NCBI GenBank assembly: GCA_963854735.1
Contig: OY978098.1
Location: forward strand, 2,046,001-2,110,000
Direction: 5' to 3'
From: Marvania coccoides
Lineage: Eukaryota; Chlorophyta; Trebouxiophyceae; Chlorellales; Chlorellaceae
Length of the DNA stretch: 64,000 bases
This document shows, piece by piece, positions 23,329 to 33,728 of this stretch. Position numbers and translations under genes: made by a program. Position 1 is the stretch's first letter. Every line of letters begins with the position of its first letter. The notes beneath the pieces were generated by a model. That model made no database searches. It was not told the origin of the DNA and saw only the letters and a list, made by a program, of their open reading frames with translations.

Positions 23329-24814
23329 ATGTCGTTGTTGCTCTTGAATACTCAACGGTCGCATCGATCGTCAGGTTTCAGAAGCGCAGTAGCGCTCGTG
23401 ATACTAGTGTTCATGGGAATAAAGCTCCTCCGAAGACCACACGTCGAGTATGGCACAAAAAAAGCGAAAGCGGGTGCTACCAACGTCGACAGTGGCGACG
23501 GCAACACCAGCAAGCGCCCCAGCATCCTCTTCACCTGCCCAGACGGCCGCATCGGACTGCACCTGGTGCACACCCGCTTCCTCGTTGGCCAGGGCTCCGC
23601 CTCCCCGCTGTTTGTCGCCTCCCGCCTGCAGCTAATGCGCACCTTCCTCATACCTTCCCTCAATGTCCAAACCTCCAAAAACTTCGTATACTACGCCTCC
23701 TTCGACCCCAACTTCCACCCCTCCGCTGCGCGCGCTTTCGAGGACGCGGTGTCCAGCGTGACGGCAGCTCACACGCTGGCGTTGAAACAAAGCGTGCCAG
23801 CAAAGGGCAACTGGGCCAACCTGGACTTCAACGCCGCCATCGCGAAGCTCGCGCACCTTGACCCCCGTGTGAAGCAGCTGGACCTGCTGGTTACTTCGCG
23901 CATAGACAGCGACGACTCTGCACATCGCTCCACCGTGGCTGCGTTTCAAGAGTACGCCTGCGCCAAGGGGGAAGCTAGCAAGCCGGTGAGGGTGGCGTAC
24001 CCGCAGGGCGGGCAGCTGTGGTGGCCGTCCGCCAAGGAGAATTACGGGATCGCTGGACTATGGAAGACGGGGAAGGGGGCAGATGATTTGTACCGCGTCA
24101 TGTCGATTTTCCCGACAATGGTGCTGTCTGGAAAGTGGGTTTTATGGGGTAGATAATATAAAATTCTAGAGAAAATGAATGAATTTCTTCCTGCGTGGCT
24201 TTAACTTGAGAATTCCCAGATCCGCCCGGTCGCCATCAACTTGAAGTGCGTTTTTTTCACCACAGTGCAATTATACTAGATACATTTTGCTGCTCGTGCA
24301 GAGATTTTGTGCGGAGCTGCGGTGGAAAGATAAACTGCTACTCCATGCGGCATTACCAGGTGGGTAGTAGGGCAGGCAATTCATGCGAAGCTTGCCTGCT
24401 TGCTGTTCAAATTTGTCGTGGCCTCCGCCTTAAATTACACCTCTCCTCCATCTTAACCCTATTTCACCCCGACCTGAACCTACAATTTTAATCATCAAAT
24501 TGCAGCCAGAGGACCTGGAGACGTTGAAGATCGATGGCTGCAAGTTCAAGTTTAACGCCCGCAAAGATATTTTGTACTGGGACCCACCCAAGGGAGAGGT
24601 CTCTTACCTGTACATCAGGACGCCCTCCTCGTGGACCAACGACAAGGAAGACCTCAAGTACCGGGAGAGCTCTGTGGACATCGAGGTTTACGAGCGATCC
24701 ATGGGAATTTCTCGGGCGAGCCTGGCGGCGACAAATTTGTTGTTCTCAGGGTTCCAGCACGACGCGCCAAAGCTGCTGGAGGGCAAGCCGTCGACTGCCA
24801 TTGAAAAACGATAG
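23329..24814 (+). CDS. Type II membrane glycosyltransferase, rhamnosyltransferase-like
   Basis: Exons 23329-24138 (3' end uncertain), 24220-24245, 24302-24359 and 24506-24814 give about 400 aa. A short cytosolic N-terminus is followed by one TM helix (AVALVILVFMGIKLL), the layout of Golgi glycosyltransferases. HTRFLVGQ, LQLMRTFLIPSLNVQTSKNF and TSRIDSDDSAHRSTVAAF resemble the putative rhamnosyltransferase family (PF11316 type), with the DSDD as the likely DXD metal/nucleotide-sugar site. Exons 2-4 read INLKDFVRSCGGKINCYSM then a conserved-looking C-terminus. The donor of intron 1 is not clear: GTTTTA at 24139 keeps phase but is weak, and the stronger GTGGGT at 24135 would lead to a stop. The substrate is unknown; cell-wall polysaccharide synthesis is a guess. 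Confidence 0.75.
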
Positions 24815-25202
24815 TTATTGAGTTAGAGGAAGCTGGTCAAAACTGGAGTCAAACCCGTCCCCCACACCCCCACCCATAAAACGACAAAAAGGTTCTGCAG
24901 GTTCACAGGTTTGCAGCATGTATGGCTCAATTTATTTTTCAAATAAATTTCCAAGAAATATTGTCAATCAAATGGGGATCACTCCGGTATAATTCGCTGC
25001 CGGTGTTCGTAACTTCGTTGGTCCTGCTGCCTTGGAAGAGGTGATCGTTTTTTTAAATCAGCGGCCCGCTCTTCCCCTTCCCGTTTGCATGCTGGCTGTC
25101 AAAGGAATGTGAGCGAGAATGTCCTCTATGTCTCTCATTATATGATTATTGCGAAGAATATTTCCTGGATTTGCGCTTTATATCATGCGCAGAAAAGCAG
25201 CT

Positions 25203-25235
25203 TGTAAATTCCCAGAACCCATCCTGCCGCCGCAA
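25203..25235 (+). repeat. Dispersed short repeat, copy A
   Basis: Starts TGTAAATTCCCAGAACCCAT and continues CCTGCCGCCGC. It matches copies at 27543, 50933 and (inverted) 33620. Only the left part of the consensus is kept. Confidence 0.7.
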
Positions 25236-25890
25236 CGCAGCTTGCTCCGCTCCAGGCAGGCCCATGCATAGGCGGCGTAGAGTGGTACGGCTGGAACTAC
25301 AGCACATTACTTTTCATTCTTTTACCTGCATGTGAATGACTTACTGAAGAAAGGAGGGGAAAATGAAGAAAGGACAGTGCAATTTCCCCATTTTTCACTA
25401 CGCTGCATCTCTTGACAATTTCCCCCCAATTGAGGAACCTTCAGGCGCTGATGCCGCTGCGTAGCTTCTTGTAAACTACAGGCTTGACTTTTGAAAGAAC
25501 ATGTAGGTTCAAAAATTAAATTGAAACGTTTATCGAGAAGTGCTATAATCAACACTCTTTGTCCCCCAGGCTTACAGCTGCCCAATACGATCTCCAGCTA
25601 TAAATCTTCTATCTAGTAGTAAGCGTTATTACAAGAAGCAATCCCGGACACAATATTATTAATATATTGTGATAATGTCAGTGGAAAGGGGAGGGCTTGT
25701 ACTATAGTATTGCCTTGAACCTCCAAACCTGCTGGATCCAGTTTCAAAGCGCTAAAAATCAAGAAACAGTTTAAAGGGTAAAAGAGGAGGAGGAAGAAAA
25801 GAGAAAGGAGGGAGAGATGCTGGTGTCAGAAAAAGTAATAGAGGGCATGGCCATGGGAAAAAAGAGGGCATGGCCACGGAAGATATACAT

Positions 25891-25941
25891 TTTTTCATGA
25901 CTACGACTCGTAGTCATGAAAAATGAATGCTCGGAGCATTC
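25891..25941. repeat. Two adjacent perfect hairpins
   Basis: Hairpin 1 pairs 25891-25906 with 25908-25923 (16 bp, 1-nt centre). Hairpin 2 pairs 25925-25932 with 25934-25941 (8 bp, GAATGCTC/GAGCATTC). A single base separates them. Confidence 0.85.
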
Positions 25942-26139
25942 CCAGGCCCGCAGCCGCTGCAACAGAATTGAAACGAAACAAAAAATCTGCCCGATGCCAA
26001 ACAATCAGAAATTAATAATAGAAAGAGAGGGAGTACAGCCAGTGCTGTTACTTGGAAAAGAGTACCAAAGGGGAGTTGCTGCTACTGTACAACCAGAGAC
26101 GATCGCCGAAAGAGCTTGCAATTCTTCAATTAAACCTTG

Positions 26140-27969
26140 TTATTTATTTAAAAATGCAAGGCCAATGTCTGATGGGAATGCGCCCAGGGACGGCACAGCA
26201 TTGCAGCTCGTAAGCGCAGAGTCGTCATCACACACAACGACGCTGCTTGAATCATATGCAGTCATGTAAGCCTTGCCGAGGTGGAATTCAATTTGAGTGA
26301 CTCCACTGAACAGCGGATTGGTGACGGGGATGCAAGAAGCCATGTCTGGCTGGCAAATGTACAGCGTAGTAGCACTGTTATAAGCAGTGACGTAAATCAG
26401 ACCATTATGAGCCGTTACTCCGTGCGCCTGAGGGATGCTGTAGGTGCCTATGGTGCAACTGCCGAGGTTGATAGGGTCCAGGCAGACGTAGACGCCGCCA
26501 TCAAGATACGATCCTACGTATGCCAATCCTCCAAGGAATGCCAATCCGCGTGGGCTACTAAATGCAGTGAGAGTTGGGACGCATCCCGACAGGTCTTGAT
26601 TGCATTTTGCTGGAAATCCATTGACGAGGACGATCTGCAAGAGAAAAGAATAAATGAATGAATTAAGGGGGTGGGGGTGGGTGGTGGTGGATTGCAAGGT
26701 TTATTTGTCATTCATTGTGACACTGAAACAGATAAATCAGTTTACTTACATAAACGTTGCCACCATAGAAGCCAAATGCGACAGGTCCAGCGGCGATGGG
26801 ACTCGACAAGGCACAGGTCCCGAGAGTATGGGGGTCGGAACAAACAAACGCTTGGCTGTTTCCATAATCAGCGATATATACAAGGCCGCGGTCAGAGGCA
26901 ATCTCATGAATATCTCCGCTGAATGATTGAGCGCTATCCGTGCAATTGCCCGTCTCCAACTGATCTGCAGCTGCACTGCAGATCTTCACCTTTGTGTTGC
27001 CACTCACGTACAGCCTACAGCATGAGAGATGAAGGGAAATTAAACGCAACGAGGAAAAGCAAGAAAACAGCACACAGTTCGCGTCTAAACCTCCAAACCT
27101 CCAAACCTCTGCAAAATTAAGCTCAACAAAGACTCACACGCTACAATCACAGTCTGAGCAAGTGGTAGGGTCAGTAAGTTCCCAAGGAGAACCACATGCG
27201 GTGCAAACGTTGGGGTCATCATCGCATTTGCCACAGCCTCTCACGGCACAGGGCTCGCAGGTGGCGCCGTTCAAACGGTAGCCTGTGAAGCATTTGGTGC
27301 AGGTCTCGCCTGGAGAAAAGAAGCAGTCCTTGCATTTAGGGGTAAAGCACTGTTGGGTGCACAGGGTGGAGCTTTGTCGGAAGTAGCCGCCGACACATTT
27401 ATTGCAAGAATTCACGTCGCCGTCGCAGTTGCTGCAATAATTGACGTTGCAGGGCTGGCAGGTAAACGAGCCATCGAGGCCAAAGTTTTGCCTGCACTGC
27501 AAATAAATGAATACGCGGAAAAGTACATTAGTTATCGCCTGCTGTAAATTCCCAGACCCATCCTGCCGCTGCTCGATCCCCCAGGGGCACTCCCCCGAGG
27601 GCAGATAATGCCTTCACCCTTCTTATTGGGAGATCGAGCGGGCGGCAGGTCTGCTCTGGAAATTATTAAAATCGTCATTCTTATGGGACAGCAAGCATGG
27701 GGCACAACTCACTTGCTCGCAAACGCTGGGCGAGTTGGGGCAACTGCCGCAGTTTGGGTCGGCGCACTTTGAACAAAATGCAGTGCACTGCAAATTCGAA
27801 TTTCAGAGTTAGGCTCAGCACATAATACAGCAAGTCTTTTGGAATTGCGTGTAAATGCTTAATGGGTTTGCTTTCACTGCTAAAAAAAACTCACATCTCC
27901 CTTGACCCCCACAGAGGCCAAGGCCAAAAAAGTCACGGCAAGGCTTGCTGTTGCCCAGGTCTTCGACAT
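26140..27969 (-). CDS. Secreted Cys-rich plus Cys-paired beta-propeller-like protein
   Basis: Minus-strand exons 27969-27895, 27787-27713, 27496-27138, 27014-26750 and 26634-26140 give 422 aa. A signal peptide (LAVTFLALASVGVKG) leads to about 160 residues of CxxC-spaced cysteines (CSKCADPNCGSCPN, CNVNYCSNCDGDVNSCNKC, CEPCAVRGCGKCDDD), like growth-factor-receptor or variant-surface type Cys-rich modules. The second half has six repeats of about 40 residues, each with a beta-rich GLVYIADYGNS-like strand and a Cys pair (VCSDPHTLGTC, VCLDPINLGSC, ICQPDMASC, VCDDDSALTSC), suggesting a propeller of disulfide-tied blades. It has no TM segment, so it is probably extracellular or in the wall. No named family was recognised. 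Confidence 0.75.
27541..27664 (+). repeat. Dispersed foldback element, copy B (intact-looking)
   Basis: About 124 bp with imperfect terminal inverted repeats of some 36 bp: AATTCCCAGACCCATCCTGC... on the left and the reverse complement of ...GGCAGGTCTGCTCTGGAAATT on the right. It lies inside intron 2 of the Cys-rich/propeller gene. It looks like a tiny MITE or a structured RNA element. Confidence 0.65.
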
Positions 27970-29657
27970 CGCGCCCCGCCCGAGATTAGGGATGCTGTAA
28001 TGTAGCACTGCGTAAGACCACGCGAAAAACTTCTGATGAGAGATTCACGAGGATGGTGTACAATCGCGACTCCCAAGTCAGAGACGATGATGATGCCTCC
28101 CGACAATACAGATACTGCGTAGCTGATGAGCGACGTCCTTGCAGAGGAAAATATATAAGTTAGCGTGCATGCAGTTTACAGATGTCCAAACGCCATATTT
28201 CAAAGAAGAACCTCCCACAATACGGGAGTATGACGGTTCGGCAGCTACTTCGGAAGGTGGTCACCAATCAACAAATTTGTACGGAATTCTAAGAGGCAAG
28301 ACTGGGGGTTTAATTATACTTATTGAATAAGCCACAAGTAAACAACCGAATCTCTCAGCGCATTGCCATTCGAATTCGACGAACTATTAAATTTCATTCG
28401 TGAGAGATTACAAAATTCTCGACGATTAAAGCGAAACGAATTCATAAATTAGCTGTACTTTCAATTCTATTGCGGAAACGCCAGGCGGAAGTTGTGAGAA
28501 GGGGCGGGGAGTGAAGGGCAGCGCGTCGGTGTCGGAGGTGATGGCAAGCCGAGGAATGAAGACTCTTTCACCTATGAAAGAAAACATCTCCGGTGTCCAA
28601 CTCAAAAAGTCGCGCTGTAGTCCACCAGTGAGCAACGTAGTCTTCAGAAGAAGACGGTGGGGTGGAAATTTTCGATCACTCTGCCTGGCGACAAGAACAG
28701 CCCTTCGAAGGAATTCCCTGCCATATTTTTTCATATATACGGATTTTCCTCGAGACCAGAACTCGCTGAAACGGGCGTTTTAGTTACACAAACCCAGCGG
28801 GGTGTCTATAGAAACGGCGCTTTAAAAACGCGCGTCGCTTTTTTAAGGAGTGGGTAAAATTTTAAGTCACTGCACTCGGGAGGGCTAGTGACCTAGACAG
28901 GGCCTTGCGAGTCCTGATAAACATGTCATTGTAGTTGAGTATATATATCGGCTGCAGTCCATCTCTAGAGGGGATTCGAGAAAAAGCACTGCTATTTTGC
29001 GCAATTAAACAAAATCAGCCATCTTCTTCTTGTTGCGTAGTTACACTGGAATGCATTTTAAGATTATCGCTAAGTTTATACCTCCACACATTTATCATTC
29101 AGCATGTCAGATTATCCCTCTAAGTAGTACTTAGTTATTCATTTTTCACAATTCTTTTCAATTCAATTTGCTGCACCGCTGCCTTTCCAGCCACTCTCCT
29201 TTTCCCTTATCGTTTCTAGCCGCTTATCCTCCTGCCCGTTCGCCACTGCTGTTTCTTCTCCCGTCCGCACGCCCCACAGGTGCTCCGCCTGATTCATGGG
29301 AAGACGGCGAAGGTGAGGCCAGAATCAATGGGTGGGTGGGTGGCCGATTGGTAGTAGGTGTCCCCAGTGGGAGAGCGGCAATATCGAAGCGGTCGTAGCT
29401 TGTAGAGGGAGAAGAAAGGGTGCTTTCCATTCAGACACGCCACGAGAAGAAAGAGCTCCCGACAAACTTGGATATTTCTTTCGCTGCCCGGCTTGCAAAA
29501 ATATCAATGTGCTGTATGTCTTTTAAGAGATATACGTAACTCGAGACGGCCTTCGGTGCTCCTGCCGCCGTGCAGATTACACACAACATCTTTTAAACCT
29601 TTTTTTTTAATTAATTATATATTAAATACTCTCCCTCAGCCGAATTTTTTTCTGCAA
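27970..29657. other. 1.7-kb intergenic region
   Basis: Spacer between two divergent genes. No convincing gene was found; ORFs are short and of AT-rich composition. From about 29028 on it carries the first copy of a diverged direct duplication that recurs at 32884. The last 100 bp before TrmB are T-rich. Confidence 0.45.
29028..29400 (+). repeat. Diverged direct repeat, copy 1
   Basis: GTTGCGTAGTTACAC then ATGCATTTT..GATTAT.GCTAA matches the segment at 32894-32936 at roughly 85 percent. Weaker islands follow in the same order: AATTCAATTT, CAGGTGCTCC, GTGTC.CCAGTGGGA and ATCGAAG. The block ends upstream of TrmB. Confidence 0.6.
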
Positions 29658-30756
29658 ATGATAGCGACCGCAAGATTGCGAGGCACCTTCCCCTCTCCCT
29701 CATTCCTGGCGGCCGCCATCGTCCCCCGCTGTTACTCAAAGAAAAGGGCGGCCAGGGCGATGGTTGCCCTGCCAAACGAAGCAGGCGAAGCCACGCTGCA
29801 GAAAAACAAGTACCCAGAGAAGCGCCTGCGGGCGTTGGATCAGTTACAGCTGACCCTCGACCGCTACGCTGAGCTCGGCATCGACCGGAAGCTTTACGAA
29901 CAAGCTGGCGGCGCTCGTTTCAGGCAGCACGTGAACCCGCTGAAGCGCGAGCTCCAGGTGCCTGCGGATCCGGTGGACTGGAGCGCTACCTATGATGACC
30001 CCACGCTGCCGCTTATCATCGACATCGGTGCCGGGTGTGTGATTTTCATAATTGGAAACAAGTTCAATTTAAATTTTATTATTTTCCAATTTCTTGGGGC
30101 GCTCATTTGTATCTATTTTATCGCGCAGCTACGGCCGGTTCCTGCTGGCGCTGCTCAACGTCATGCCGGGATTCAACGGCCTGGGTCTAGAGATTCGCAG
30201 CACCGTGGTGGACCGCGCCAACCGATGGGCCGAGGGAATGGGCCTGGATCGCCGCGCCCAGTTCGTTCTAGCCAACGCCACCGTCTCCCTGTCCCCCATG
30301 ATGCAAGGCTGCCCCGCCCCGGTGCAGCTGGTGACGATCCAGTACCCTGACCCACACTTTAAAAAGCGCCACCACAAGCGGCGGGTGGTGCAGGCGAGCC
30401 TTGTGGCTGCAGTGCGAGACGTGCTGCAGCCTGGCGGGCGGCTGTTTCTGCAGTCTGACGTGCTGGAAGTGGCTGAAGACATGCGAGACAGGTTTCAGCG
30501 CGAGGCGGGCAAAGCGTTCACGCTGGCAGCGGAGCATGCGGAGCCGGGCGCGGTGTTTCACGCTGCAAGCCCGGCGGAAGAAAATGGCGAAGGAGGCGCA
30601 GCAGTGGAGCAGCAGGAAGAGGAGTGGAAGGGGGCCTGGGCGGCAGGAGGGTGGTTGAAGGAGAACCCCTTGCCGGTGCCTACGGAGCGGGAGCTGCATG
30701 TGCTGGGGCAGGGGCTGCCTGTGTACCGCGTGATGCTCGTCCGAAGAGCTTGCTAA
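29658..30756 (+). CDS. TRMB: tRNA (guanine-N7-)-methyltransferase, TrmB-like, organelle candidate
   Basis: Exons 29658-30034 and 30129-30756 give 334 aa. TrmB uses S-adenosylmethionine to methylate G46 in the tRNA variable loop. Family marks seen are VNPLKRELQVP, the SAM loop IIDIGAGYGRFL, GLEIR, and TIQYPDPHFKKRHHKRRVV; the Trp or Phe of DPW/HFKKRHHKRR is His-Phe here. The bacterial type acts alone, whereas eukaryotic nuclear enzymes need a WD-repeat partner. The N-terminus (MIATARLRGTFPSPSFLAAAIVPRCYSKKRAARAM) is a good organelle-targeting peptide, so plastid or mitochondrial tRNAs are the likely substrate. A Glu/Gly-rich loop near residue 290 is an insertion. TGTAA occurs near 30950. Confidence 0.88.
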
Positions 30757-31002
30757 GGATTTTTTAAGGGAACGAAAGAGAGAAAATAATGAAAATGTTT
30801 AGATAAATAAATTACACTAAAACTGCATAACGAAAGGTAACAGAGCATGCATCAACAGTTGTACAAAAGGCGCCACCCCTGGCTGCGTGTTGAAAATAAA
30901 GAAATGTCGTAAGAAATTCGAATAAGTCAAACAGCGATTCCTCTCTCTATGTAATATGCTACTAATCTAACTCGAAACTACTGAATAAATACAGAAACCG
31001 GT

Positions 31003-32623
31003 CTAATTGCCACCGTTGATGATGCTGCCACCCCTGCTGCTGCCGCTGCTGGAGGTGCGGGCCTCTAGGTCTTGATGAGGCACTGGCCTGGAAGATAACG
31101 TTCTGGAACGCCCTCGTACGTTCATGCCCGTGCTGTCGGGACTGCTGCTGTTGTCAGTCATCGTAGTGTTGTTGCTGTTCCTGTAGCTGCTAATGTCGTT
31201 GTTGTTGCTTTCGTCGTCATTGTTCACTGCTGCCACATTTCCTTCGCGCCCAGCCTCCCGCGCCGCCTTCCTCCGCCGTCGCCGCTCCGCTCTCTCCCGT
31301 TCTTCCTCTCCTTCAGGCACGTCTGGCTGCGCAATGGCTAGGCGCGGCCACTTTAAAATTTCGCTGTCCTTGTCAGTGGAGGAACCGCCGCTGCTCTCAG
31401 CGTCAAATGCCTCCTCCTCCTCGCCTTCCCCGCAGTGCAGCACCACAATGGGACCGCGGTACCCCTCAGGGGGCGGCGGACCGTCAGGATCCCCCACAAC
31501 AAACATCTGAGGCGGCTTCACAGTGCCGCGCCGCCGTCGCTGGCCGCTGCGGCTCGCCATGCGCGCGCGCAGCGCCTCCGCGCGCTGCGCCTCCTCCGCA
31601 GCCGCGCTGGCCCGCCGCCTGCTGCGCAGCACCACCGCGGCAATGACCACCATGACAGCTCCTGCCACAACACTCACAGAAATAATCACCATGACGCTGT
31701 TCAGGGCGGTGGTGGCGCCCCCCATGGAGGCTTCGCTCAGCGGGGGGCCTCCCAGCTCCAGCGCCGCCTCCCAGGGGAACTCTGGGTCGCTGCACTCCAC
31801 GCACTCCAGTGTGTAGCGCACCGGCGGCTTGGTGCAGGTCCACGCGCTCAGCGGCTCCTCGTACGACAGCTGCGTGAAGTGGCGGTAGTCAAACCAGCAC
31901 CCGCCGTCCGCCAGCGACGTCCAGGTGTCTGGCGCCCAGCCGTCTGAGTAGGCAACGGTGCAAGTGACGGTCTGGCCGCACGTCAGCTTGGCTACCGGGG
32001 CCTCCAGGCGGTACCGCGCGCCCGTGGCGCTGCGCACAACGTCGGAGACGGAGCTGAAGGCGACGGGGGCGAAGGGCACGTCGCTGTCCTTGGTCCTGCA
32101 CTGCACGGCGATTTGGCTATTAGGGCGGCGGATCACGGCGTCGTAGATCTCGATGGAGGTGAGACGGAGGGTGACCTCGGGGCAGGTTTGGGGCTCGGAG
32201 GGCGGGGCGTCGGGGGAGGTGAGCGGGGCGTCGCTGGCCGCGCCCTGGGGGGCTGGAGCGGCGTAGTTGGTCGGGAGAGACAAAAACTCGCCCTTCAGCT
32301 GGCTGGTGCTCGCCGCCACTGCGGCGGGCATGAGCTCGGTGTGTCTGGGATATGTGTGGTCTGCAGGGCCGGAGCAGAACACCGGGTGATCGAGGTGGGT
32401 TTGAGTTCGTGTTGTGCCAAAAAGATTTCAAAATGCAAAGGTTACTATAGGGCGGATTTCGCTCACCTTCATCCAACCCGTGCAAGAGATGTCTTGCGCC
32501 GTTGCAAGAGGCGACGTGGGAGAGGAGGATGAACACGGTCCAGATAATTTTGAGGTCGGTTCTCTCAGATCCCCCTGGCAAAACACGGTGCATGCCGACG
32601 CCGATTTTTCTGCTCTCAACCAT
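31003..32623 (-). CDS. Type I membrane protein with Cys-containing ectodomain, unknown
   Basis: Minus-strand exons 32623-32467 and 32360-31003 give 504 aa. A signal anchor or signal peptide (IIWTVFILLSHVASCNG) is followed by an ectodomain of about 210 residues with at least nine Cys (CPEVTLRLTSIEIYDAVI, LTCGQTVTCTVAYSDGW, CWFDY, CVEC). One strong TM helix (MVIISVSVVAGAVMVVIAAV) then leads to about 200 basic, then acidic and Asn/Ser-rich residues. The tail has an RSRRRAS stop-transfer and low-complexity NNDDESNNND and SSGSSRGG runs. I do not recognise the family; a cell-surface receptor or adhesion role is possible. A Met ten residues downstream could also start translation. Confidence 0.75.
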
Positions 32624-32883
32624 TCATTCACGCATCACAAGGTTTGCCATATGTGAATACGAGCTTTTCCTCTGCCAAATGTGAAAAATATTTGAATCGG
32701 CGTTAACAACTTTTCCGAGGTGCGGTTTGGAGTTTGAGAGCTCCTCGGGGGGTCGCAGCGAAAGATATTACAAAATTATATAAAGGGTGCATCCTCGTCG
32801 TCAAATTTCTCGCCTGCCGTGGGTGTGAAAAGTAGTTTTCTTTTCAAAAAGATGGAAATCAAGGTGCCTGTAAAAAACGGGAA

Positions 32884-33310
32884 GTTTCTTCTAGTTGCGT
32901 AGTTACACAGGGATGCATTTTCGGATTATTGCTAATGTAATGTCTCACACGCAGTTAAATCATTCAGTCATGTAATTTTCTTCTTCTCTTAGTCATCATG
33001 TAATTCAATTTCCCGTCATCGCCGCTCTGCGTCGCCTCCGCCGCTATCCCTCCGCCTGGCCGATATCTCTCTTCTTCCTTGTACCGCCGCACTCCTCCCC
33101 GCTGCTTCCCTACGGACCAGGTGCTCCCCCAGGTGCACCTTTGCCCCAATCGTCTAAAGAATGCACTGTGAGGAAGGTGGTGAGGAACAGACCTGCCAAT
33201 GAAGGGTTTGGGGGGCGGGCGAATGGCAGTTTGTGTCTCCCAGTGGGACAGCACTGAGAGTAATCCAAAGCTGGAGAGAGCGACGGAAGGAGCGGTTACA
33301 TCGAAGCAGT
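32884..33310 (+). repeat. Diverged direct repeat, copy 2
   Basis: Matches copy 1 at 29028 in the same orientation and island order, starting with GTTGCGTAGTTACAC. The two copies flank the TrmB/membrane-protein pair. Confidence 0.6.
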
Positions 33311-33321
33311 CCTGCTTCGAT
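33300..33321. repeat. Perfect 10-bp hairpin
   Basis: ATCGAAGCAG (33300-33309) and CTGCTTCGAT (33312-33321) are reverse complements separated by TC. Confidence 0.85.
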
Positions 33322-33557
33322 AGATGGATAGAAGAAAGCATGGTTTCATCGCAGACAGGCCGCTGGCCTGATGAATCAGTCTTTGATGAAACATTCGAAA
33401 ATTCCTAACGAACAGCTTTACAAGGCACGGGCACATCAAAAGCAAAAATGAAAGACAAGAAGAGAATACTTTATTTGCATGTGTAGATAGGAGAAACAAA
33501 GAAAAAGGTAAATATTCAAAACAAAACAAAAAAATGTGTACAATTCATCGAATAGGC

Positions 33558-33622
33558 ATTCGATCTGCCCTGGGGTAGTGCCCTTGGGGACCGTGCGGCG
33601 GCGGGATGGGTCTGGGAATTCC
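33558..33622 (-). repeat. Dispersed short repeat, copy D (inverted)
   Basis: Reading the minus strand from 33620: AATTCCCAGACCCATCC then CGCCGCCGC, then GGGCACTACCCCAGGGCAGAT. It parallels copy B over about 60 bp, including the GGGCACT...GGGCAGAT part. Confidence 0.65.
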
Positions 33623-33728
33623 CAAATATAAAAACCCGGTATAGAATATTGTTTTCACGTGATCATCCACGGTGCTTAATTTCGGAAGAAATATATATAC
33701 TTGGAAGGTAATAAACTTAAGAATTTTA

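Larger units (their letters stand above)
24815..26139. other. 1.3-kb intergenic region with repeats and hairpins
   Basis: AT-rich, no credible gene. It holds a copy of the TGTAAATTCCCAGA repeat at 25203, a 13-bp direct repeat (25841-25853 and 25864-25876), and two abutting perfect hairpins at 25891-25941. Confidence 0.5.
32624..33728. other. 1.1-kb intergenic region
   Basis: No gene seen. It contains copy 2 of the diverged direct repeat (32884-33310), a perfect 10-bp hairpin at 33300-33321, and inverted copy D of the dispersed foldback repeat (33558-33622). Confidence 0.5.

Noticed and set aside
24120..24220. GTGGGT donor at 24135 for glycosyltransferase intron 1
   Set aside because: It is the best-looking site but forces a TGA in exon 2; the weaker phase-0 site at 24139 is used, with the junction flagged uncertain.
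28138..29526. ORFs of 60-100 residues between the propeller gene and TrmB
   Set aside because: No family motifs. Some overlap the diverged duplication, whose two copies do not share a reading frame.
33350..33410. Hammerhead-ribozyme-like core: CTGATGA, a 4-bp stem (ATCA/TGAT), then GAAAC
   Set aside because: Stems I and III do not close on either side and the cleavage-site nucleotide before a possible stem I is G, so a functional fold is not supported.
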